Assembly (NCBI GenBank): GCA_965178125.1
Contig: OZ237758.1
Coordinates: forward strand, 62,001-126,000
Reading direction: 5' to 3'
Source of the DNA: Bilabrum cf. latius
Lineage: Eukaryota > Bigyra: Bicosoecida > Bigyra > Bicosoecida
Length of the DNA stretch: 64,000 bases
Position 1 is the first letter of the stretch, and each line of letters begins with the position of its first letter. Positions 56,743 through 64,000 of the stretch are shown one piece after another. The notes beneath the pieces were generated by a model that made no database searches, had not been told where the DNA came from, and worked only from the letters and a program-made list of their open reading frames with translations. A program made the position numbers and the translations under genes.

Positions 56743-57616
56743 GATGTGAAATATTCATCAGAATTGCTGCATTGCCTCTGGGGCACCTCCTGCGGCTCCC
56801 ATCCCAACAACACGGTGCTGAACGGAATGTATAGAAAGGAGGATGCATGGCTGAAGTGGCGGCAATGATACTGCAAGCATTCGTCGGCCCAGAATAAGAT
56901 GAAGTTGGAAATCCCACAGACCTGGCCGTATTCAAAGCAACGCCTACAATGACATGGGAAGGATCTGCACACGATCCACCCACCACTGTAATCAATGGCG
57001 AAATGCCAAGATGCGAGCACACGGAGCTAGTCCCGCGGCAAGTAGGTCCAACGATAATAAATCAAATCAAATAATGAAACTAGTTGCTAAGATCCCGCCC
57101 TGACGTGCCTCAGAAGTACACCTGGTATGCTGCAGCGGAACACGGCTGCACGAGACCCGGTTGCTACGCCTCACTCGTATATGTTCGGGATCCAGAGGGT
57201 TTCCATGAAGCGTATAGAAGGTAAATATATTCCAAAGCTCTTGCTCAACGCTCCCCATGCTTGCTGAAAGGTGGGTTCGAGCTCGACTCAAGGAGCCGCC
57301 GCGCCACGCAGCATCAAATAACACGCTATAATGCCGGCCAGGGAGCGTGAGCTCCAGCACTGCCTCGCAGAGACGGAATGCAACGATCAAACGTATCTTG
57401 TGATAAGTACTAGCACTATTACCTACGCATAGTCGCAGATTGTCGCGGCAGCTTACACCTACTCGTTAGCATACGCGTTCCTGGCGGCTTTCCCACACCA
57501 GCGAGGCGCCGCGCAAGAGAAACTGCATTTTGTCCAATCGTGCAAAAGTTCAACTGCAACGAGCGGGTGGCTACATCGCAACTGCCGAGCCACAACAAAG
57601 CAGCCGAGAAAAAATC
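56743..57616. other. Divergent intergenic region
   Basis: 874 bp between the p25-alpha and CTDSP-like starts, lower in GC. It may hold 5' untranslated exons of either gene. ORFs of 70-120 codons on both strands show no recognisable sequence, and I see no tRNA. Confidence 0.4.
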
Positions 57617-59580
57617 ATGGCATCCGCTACCCCTAGCAGAACTGGTAAAGGAGGTGGCAGGGGCGGTTACTACGCAGGTGAGCTTGAACCAAGTCGTACA
57701 GTTCAGTTTCATTTTTTGGCTTACGCTGGGCGTCGTTCCATCGGCTAGCTTCCCCCTGGCTTCGCATCCTCCGCAGACCCTCGATCACCAATTGCATCTA
57801 CACCACAAAGGAAAGGGAGATATGCTGGAAGCAGCGGAGGTGAGCCTGAACCGAAGACTGCCCGGAACCAAGCTTCCGGTCCGGTACTGCACCTCATGGG
57901 TCGTCGTGACGCAATGCACTGCTCCTACCGCATCAAGCCATGTAACGCATGGGTGGTTGATTGGAATTTTATACTATTTATCGTATAGATCTGCTCACTG
58001 CTCGGAAGCTGGGCTGCACTGAACGGGCCATGCACGCGCGAAAACGCTTGCACGAACCTCCGAGGCGCTGCAACTGTTTCAACATGGCGCCCCTGCGCTC
58101 ACCCAACTCTCGCAGGTGCTGCTACAACACCGAGCTTGGCTTCTTTGTCCCCCATGCACGGGTCCCACCACGTAAAACAGCGAAAAGATGGGTTAGGAGA
58201 CTCCACAATTCGGTTTGCCGCAACATACTTGATTGCTGCGGCTGGCAAGTCCCGGCGCGCTTTGCAGTGGCCGTATGCTTGCATTTTGCTACCATGTTCA
58301 TTAAATTGCCGGATTTCGCAGGGAGGCTGACTCTCACGACCCCCTGTTCTCACCTGCCGTCCACTGTGAGTGCTGTCGGGGTGCTCTCGTGCCGGTAACA
58401 CGATCCACCGGGTGCGTGCCCCGGCTATCTTTGCAATTTATTTGCGTGTTCTTTTGTTCTACTCGCAGATGAAGACGAGGAAAGGCCGGGCGGCTCTCTG
58501 GGCAGCCTGGCGGCCACTGGCAGCGCGCGAGGAGGCAGCAGCGCGACAGGCTCCGGGGCCCCTTCGGCCCCCTCCCTGGCCCCGGCACCGTCGGGGAGGT
58601 CGGCGGCCAGTCGTGCCGAGGCCGCCGTGCGCAGCTCTGCCTCTGCTGGAGCGGGCGGCGCGTCCTCCTCCTCTTCCTCGGCCTCCTCCCCCGCCTCCTC
58701 CAACAGCCTCATGAAGCTGGGGAAGGGAGCAGCTGCAGCAGGAGGGAGCAAGGGAGCAGAGGCGGGCGCGGGGGCATCATCCGGGTCTGGGTCTGCCCCC
58801 ATGGACGGATCGTCCAGGGGAAGCACCTCCAGGGCGGCACCTGCACCCGCACCCGCACCTGCACCCGCCCCTGCACCTGCACCTGCGGCTGCCGCCTCTG
58901 GGGGCAGCGAGGAGGAGGAAGAATACGAGTACGAGGAGTTCAACCCCTACCTGTTCATCAAGCTGCTGCCCCCCTACTCGGAGGTGGCCCCCCGCAAGCC
59001 CCGCATCTGCCTCCCGGCCAAGCGAGCCTCCTCCCCCGACGTCAGCCTCGTGCTCGACCTCGACGAGACCCTCGTGCACTGCTCCGTGGAGCCCATCGCG
59101 GACGCCGACCTGACATTCCCCGTGGACTTCAACGGGGCCACGTACATGGTGTACGTCCGCAAGAGGCCGCACCTCGACCGCTTCCTGCGCGGCATCCAGG
59201 GCAAGTTCGAGGTGACGGTCTTCACCGCCTCGCAGCAGGTGTACGCCGAGAAGCTGCTCAACCTGCTGGACCCGGAGCGGAAATACATCCAGTACCGGCT
59301 GTACCGGGACAGCTGCCTGAACGTGGACGGGAACTACCTCAAGGACCTGACCGTGCTGGGGCGGGACCTGCGCAAGACTGTGCTCGTGGACAACTCCCCG
59401 CACGCGTTCGGGTACCAGTGCGACAACGGGATCCCCATCGAGTCCTGGTTCGACGACGATTCGGACACGGAGCTGCTCAAGCTGCTGCAGTTCCTCAAGA
59501 CGCTGCCGGGGTCGTCCGACGTGCGCCGCAACCTGCACGAGAAGTTCAACGTGCGCAGGCTCGTGGCGGAGGCGAGGTGA
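57617..59580 (+). CDS. CTDSP/SCP-type HAD phosphatase
   Basis: FCP1-homology-domain phosphatase expected to dephosphorylate Ser residues of the RNA polymerase II CTD or related substrates. The catalytic exon 58469..59580 is certain: SLVLDLDETLVHCSVEP (DxDxT/V nucleophile motif), VYVRKRPHLDRFLRGI, VTVFTASQQVYAEKLL, RKTVLVDNSPHAFGYQ and IPIESWFDDDSDTELLKLL. The stop is TGA. Upstream exons proposed by phase matching are 57617..57677, 57777..57941, 57989..58115 and 58322..58365, giving about 502 aa. The 57942-57988 intron would be only 47 nt, clearly shorter than others here, so exons 2-3 are uncertain. The N-terminal region is Ser/Ala/Gly-rich with Pro-Ala repeats. Confidence 0.85.
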
Positions 59581-59937
59581 GGACAGGCGAGGCGATGCGA
59601 GGCAAGCAAGGAACTTGGCACATGGGGCGGGCGTCTGTTGGTTTTTCTTTGACGCCCCGATGCTGACCAGTGCTGTGGAGTGGAGAGGGCTGGTCACCGT
59701 GGGTGTGTGGAGGTGCTGCAGGGGCGAGCTGCGCTGCTTAGGGCGATCTTGGTTAAGTATTGGTAGGTTGTGGTGCATTGCAACGTAGGAGATTGTTTGT
59801 CGCAATTGTGCACGGTGCAGATTTTGCTTGCATGCGGCTGCAGTCGCCACTGGCAGTCGTTGTCATCACGCTGCACGCTTTCGTTCCCACGCTTTCAAAC
59901 CGCAAGCTGTATTGGCCTCGAAAAGCGGCTGCAAGCA
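59581..59937. other. Intergenic region
   Basis: 357 bp between two plus-strand genes. Nothing recognisable; it may include the 5' leader of the YbaK-domain gene. Confidence 0.4.
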
Positions 59938-61020
59938 ATGTCTTCGGCCCCTTTGAGCAGAATTCCACCTGGTCATACATCATTCACGTGGTTTGGTGCT
60001 GCAGCTGGCACTGAGCAGGCACGATCTGCTGGGACTGCAGCAGCTGGTGCGACTCTATCGAGTGCTAGCCAAGATGAGCTCCGAATAGTTACGTCCCGAC
60101 TCCCAGCATCCCATACGGCATCCACTTGGTTCACAGGTAGGCTGCGCTAGCTTCGCAAGGAGCTCGAAGAACGCGTTTCGGCTGCAGTGGTTGCCACAAG
60201 TACAGTCCGATCCAACTATGCGCTGGAAAGCGATATCCCTGATGGGGTTGCCCGGGTCAAGGCCTCACTAGAGTTGTCATAGGCAAAGGGTGCCGTTCTT
60301 TGGTCCGTAGATAGCTCGTACTACACGTGGTCGCTGAGCGAACGAGCCAGTTTGCTCGGTTGCAGCACCTCGGCCCTCTGCAAGGCAATCCTTATGGAGA
60401 ACAAGGGGGCCACCGACTTCTCTGATGCTGCTTCGGGAGGTGCTGCCCCGAGTGCGGGAGAAAAGGCAGGGAAAGGCCCAAAGGGCTCGAAGGGAGGTCC
60501 GGCCAGCGGAGCTGGAGCTGCCAGTGGCGAGTCTTCGGCTGCCACTGCCAGTGGGCCAGACTACGGGGCGCGCTTCATGCTCGTGGTAGTGCAATACGAG
60601 GCCAAGATAGACGATGCTCGCCTGGCGAAGCAGCTGCGCGCCGCCGCCGAGCAGGCCGCCGCGCGAGGGGACGCGAGGGCGGATGCCGCCTTGCGCGGGC
60701 CCCTGGGCCCCGGCTGCAACTTTCAGGTGGCCAAGGAGCCGGACAACGACCGGCTGACGGGCTTCCCACACAACGCGGTGTCACCGGTTGCAACCTCCAG
60801 CCCGCTGCAGGTGGTGCTGCCCCTGGCGCTGGTGGAGGGGCTGCCCGCCCGCACGGGTGAGCGGGCCTGCTGGCTGGGCGGGGGGCACGTGGACACGAAG
60901 CTTCGGCTGCCGCTGTCCGAGCTCGCGAGGTCTGGAGGGGGGCTGCTCGGGGGAAAGGGGGCGCCCCCGCCGCTGGTGCTCGACTACACTGAGCCGCTGG
61001 GGGAGGAAAATGACGAGTGA
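59938..61020 (+). CDS. YbaK/aminoacyl-tRNA deacylase-domain protein
   Basis: The YbaK/ProX fold hydrolyses mischarged aminoacyl-tRNA in trans in bacteria; this eukaryotic subfamily is little characterised. 360 aa, ATG 59938 to TGA 61018, with TAG at 60148 and 60280 in frame. The N-terminal 130 residues are helical (LRKELEERVSAAVV) and unique. The domain starts GCSTSALCKAILMENKG and has FMLVVVQYEAKIDDARLAKQ, then DNDRLTGFPHNAVSPV and the ACWLGGGHVDTKLRLPLSEL strand, all typical of the eukaryotic group. An Ala/Gly/Lys insertion separates the first two blocks. The start is chosen as the first Met of the continuous frame; a small upstream intron (TGCTGCAG acceptor near 60007) cannot be excluded. 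Confidence 0.78.
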
Positions 61021-61274
61021 CGAGCGAGTGGAAGTAGGGCAGGGCGCTTGCCTCGGCCTCGGCGTGTGCAGCTGCCAGTGCGGGTGTGCAGCGCGACCGA
61101 CCAGTGGCGCTGGCAGTGGGCAACTCTAGCGTAGGGCTTTGATTTTCGCTTGGTTAGAATCCAGGTATGGCAGCGTGGCGTGTGCCGGCATCCACTCATC
61201 ACATCAATCACAAGTTGCCGTTGGACTGGCAGTTCGACCGTGCAGAAAGACAGGCATAAAAGCAGGCATACCGG

Positions 61275-63366
61275 ATGGCAAGTTCAACCAGAATCGCAGA
61301 CAGATTCAAGTCATCCGGCTCGCATGCAAGCACGTCGCAACAGCACACCCTAGCTTCACCAAGCACGAGTCCACAAACGGATGGTGATGAAGGCAGGAAG
61401 AGCCTTTCCATTTAGCAGTTGGCCCGAGCGGCACCTGACTCACCTGCAAGAAAGGAATCAATCGAGCATATGATCTAGCACAGAACCACTCACTTACAGC
61501 TGCAAGACCGCCGTTTGACGAGTCTCGACGGGATCGAAGTCGCCAAACGTCTTCGGGTGCTCTTTGCCGGTGGGAATCGGTTGAAGCAGATTGATCCTAG
61601 CGTGATCGAGCTTGGTAAATCCATCCATGAGTTGCACCTGGAAAAGAATCTGCTCACGGGTCTTGGTGGGATCTCGTAGATGCCTGCGCTTCGAGTGCTA
61701 AACGTCGAAGAGAATCGGATTGTTTCTCTCGCCGCACTGAGCGAGCGGCCAGAGCGCAACAGCGATGAAGTGGATGATATCACAGCAGCTGGCACAGCAA
61801 AGGCTAGGCGCGCTGGCTCACTTCGCGGCTTGCAGCAGCTCCGCGTGGCCAGGCAGGTGCTCCCACCGGGCCAGCCCCTCGACCTGACCGGCCTCCCGCC
61901 CACGCTGCAGTTCCTCGACGTGTCCGCCTGCGGCCTCAAGGAACTCAGCCCTTTGCTAGCTGCCCGCTCTCTCGTACGTCTGGTGGCCCGGCGGAACCAA
62001 TGCGCGGCACTGCAGGACGCTGCCGGGCTTGTGTCCGGCCTGCCCCTGCTGTCCTCGCTGGACCTGAGGGAGAACCCAGTGTGCAAGCAGAGGCACTACA
62101 GGAACACGCTGTACACGTTCTCTACGTATGAGCTGGGTGAGAGAGAGAGACTGGGGCTGGCTGCCGACTGCCTCGCTTTTGTATGCCGAGCCGCCGCTGC
62201 TGACCTTTCTGTATCCTTGCCCATGCACCGCTGTCCAGTTTCTCCTCCTCCCACTCCCGATGACCGCAGAGGAACTCGACGGACTGCCGATCCCAGCGGT
62301 ACAGAGGCACAACCTGCGGCAGCTGGAGCTGAGGCGAAGGGCCAAGAGACAGGGGGCCAGCGGACGAGCCGGGGCTCCAGGCAGGGGCAGGGGCAGGGGC
62401 GGGAGGGGGCCCGGTGGAGCAACAGGAGCAGGAGGGGGGCTCCGCGCCGGCGTGTCTGCCGAGTTGCTGGGACCCCTTGCGGAGCCAGGCGCGGCGCCGC
62501 ATTCGCTCGGGGCCCGGGGAGGAGCGGGGGGTTCCGGCATGAGTCAGGCCACGATGGCTCGTCTGGCTCGCATGACCGGTGTGGCGCTGGGGACTTCCGG
62601 CGCGGGTGCGGGCGGGCGGAGTGGCGGGGCCGGGGGCCGTCGCTCCGGCACGGGCACGGGCATGGGCAGCTTCGAGGAGCGAGAGGGCGGGAGGGTGAGC
62701 GTGGCGAGCCTGCAGCTGGCCTCTCGGGGGGGGGTCGGAGGCTCCTCCGCTGTGAGGAGTGGCGCAGGGAGGCCTCTTCCCCGGGAAGGGGGGGCGGGGG
62801 GGGGACGGGGAACAGGGGCAGCGCAGGACGGTGGATCGGGGGATGTTGGTGCATCGCGGGCGGGTGAGCTGGCTGGGTTCGCATACGCGTCTCAGGTGTC
62901 TCGGCGCAGACCCGTCCCCAAGGGTCTGGGGAGTCCTGCCCTGCCCCTGCAGGGGGACCGGGGGATCACCCCCCATGAGGGGTGGAGGAGGCCGCCCCCA
63001 GCCACCCCCTGGGCCTCGGGGCCGGGGCTGCACGGGCACCACGGGAGTGCATCCGGCCTGGGGGAGGTGGAAGCGGCTGGGGCTGGGAGGGCGGGCCATG
63101 GAGCACCCCACCGCGGGGGCGGAGGCGGAGGCGGGGGGGCGGGAGAGGGAGTAGGGGTGGGGGTTTGAGGGAACAAAGGAGGAGGGCGAGCTCGGTCCAA
63201 GCTGGCAGCGGGTGGCGCACAGGTGATGCGCGGCAAGCGGAGCACCGGGATGCGAGGCCTCCAAAAGGCAGCCAAGGCGGGGCCCGGCGCGGCAGCCGTG
63301 CAGCTCGGCCTCATGCAAGCTGCCAGCACCGGCCCGCTGGTGGGCGACCTCGACACCGTGGGCTGA
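61275..63366 (+). CDS. SDS22-type leucine-rich-repeat protein
   Basis: Probable scaffold or PP1/axonemal-type LRR protein. Exon 1 is 61275..62136, exon 2 from 62270 (intron 133 nt, GTGAGA...CCGCAG, phase 1). The N-terminus is disordered. Repeats follow: LQDRRLTSLDGIEVAKRLRV, LFAGGNRLKQID, ELHLEKNLLTGLGGI, ALRVLNVEENRIVSLAALS, LQFLDVSACGLKELS and SSLDLRENPVCK. The LRR cap RHNLRQLELRRRAK lies in exon 2, then Gly/Arg/Ser-rich sequence. Exon 2 meets TGA 63166-63168. The same frame beyond it is clearly protein-like (GLMQAASTGPLVGDL), so I propose a 72-nt intron 63151-63222 (GTAGGG...CACAG, phase 0) and a final exon to TGA 63366, about 628 aa. If that intron is wrong the protein ends at 63168. TAG occurs at 61413, 61461 and 61677. 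Confidence 0.7.
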
Positions 63367-63517
63367 CTGAATATGGTTACGTGATCTTGTTGTTTGCACG
63401 GAGCAGAATGCCGGTTCGTGTTCGCAGATGGGTGTTCAGTTATCTCGGAACAGATTCAAACAACAAGCGGCCAACCTGATCGGCTCAGCCGTGTACGCTA
63501 GGCCTCGCTTCCAGAAC

Positions 63518-64000
63518 TCACGTGTCCACCTCGTCCACGACCTCTTCCCCGGCACCAGCGCCTCCCTCGTTTGCATCGCTCGTCCAGAGCGTCAAGTTGT
63601 CCCTGATGAGCTGCATGATGAGGGTTGCGTCGCGGTACTGCTCCTCCTCCAGGTTGTCGAGCTCCGAGATGGCCTTGTCGAAGGCGTCCTTGGCAAGAGC
63701 GCACGCCTTGCTCTGCTCGTGTCTGATTTCGTAATAAAACACTGAGAAATTCAAGGCGAGGCCCAATCGGATGGGGTGCGTGGTGGGCAGCTGCTCCTCG
63801 GCCAACTTGCGGGCCTCCTCGTACTTGTCGCACGCCTTGTCTGCGGCATCCTTCACGCTGGAGATCTCGGCCAGATATCTGTAGCTGCGAACAGAGCAAA
63901 CATGTGTCGAATACGCCATCAAGCGCTGGGTGGGATTGAGGGTAAAAGCGGACGACAATGGAGAACGAATGACTCAGCGCATCGTAGCAGCACTCACTAG
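63518..64000 (-). CDS. 14-3-3 protein (C-terminal part)
   Basis: Phosphoserine/threonine-binding adaptor. The last exon is 63884..63518, 122 codons plus one base. It is preceded by a 113-nt intron (GTGAGT...TCGCAG), and three bases of the previous exon lie at the window edge (64000..63998), so the N-terminal half is outside. The visible part is diagnostic: [76 protein letters not shown]. The variable acidic tail ends EEVVDEVDT then TGA. The codon split by the intron completes the family sequence DYYRYLAE. No TAG in this part. Confidence 0.95.

Noticed and set aside
57245-57300. Possible tRNA B-box (GGTTCGAGCTC) in the divergent intergenic region
   Set aside because: No cloverleaf stems or A-box could be formed around it.
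1-64000. Code with both UAA and UAG as Gln
   Set aside because: No internal TAA in recognised genes and three genes end at TAA in sensible positions; only the unanchored ORF near 34.6-35.2 kb hints otherwise.

Overview
This is a GC-rich, intron-containing eukaryotic nuclear window with about 24 closely packed genes. The gene content is that of a protist or alga: spliceosome, cohesin, spindle-checkpoint, ER quality-control, ciliary-type and TRP-channel genes. Introns are GT-AG and mostly about 70-170 nt. The repeat-rich EGF-type secreted protein resembles a protein type I associate with SAR or haptophyte algae, but the lineage cannot be fixed from sequence alone.

The dominant observation is a variant genetic code. 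Almost every conserved gene is interrupted by in-frame TAG, and the reading frame, the homology and the alignment register continue across each one (13 in the UGGT gene alone, roughly 90-100 in the window by hand count). Where the residue is conserved in the family it is glutamine (UGGT GYF-Q-L, UGGT NYA-Q-NEVPI, TRM7 I-Q-GDI). Most genes end at TGA and three end at TAA. I found no internal TAA in any gene I recognise. The code therefore looks like UAG=Gln with UGA and UAA as stops. Conventional ORF calling breaks these genes into fragments, so all coordinates below treat TAG as Gln.

Layout. 1-15.2 kb: Mad3/BUBR1 (-), UGGT (+), a membrane protein (-), gamma-glutamyl hydrolase (-), a coiled-coil SFI1-like protein (-). 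15.2-29.4 kb: PRP16/DHX38 helicase (+), GNAT acetyltransferase with a ~98-unit hexanucleotide Gly-Ala tract (-), TMEM144-like transporter (+), TRPV-like channel (-), TRM7/FTSJ1 (+), a four-helix membrane protein (+). 29.4-35.3 kb: a region bounded by a perfect 45-bp inverted repeat and containing one large unrecognised gene (-) with a probable frameshift, plus an ORF-like remnant. 35.3-49.0 kb: LSM7 (+), cohesin acetyltransferase ESCO/CTF7 (-), DDX52/ROK1 (+), PPME1 (+), an R3H-DExH helicase (+). 49.0-64 kb: secreted EGF-type protein (-), UIM protein (+), p25-alpha protein (-), CTDSP-like phosphatase (+), YbaK-domain protein (+), LRR protein (+), 14-3-3 (-, runs off the end).

The genes do not form an operon-like pathway. 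Neighbours are usually divergent or convergent with 20-750 bp between them. RNA-processing genes are over-represented (PRP16, LSM7, DDX52, R3H-DExH helicase, TRM7), with cell-cycle and cohesion genes second (Mad3/BUBR1, ESCO, 14-3-3, PPME1). No rRNA, tRNA, CRISPR or recognisable insertion sequence was seen.
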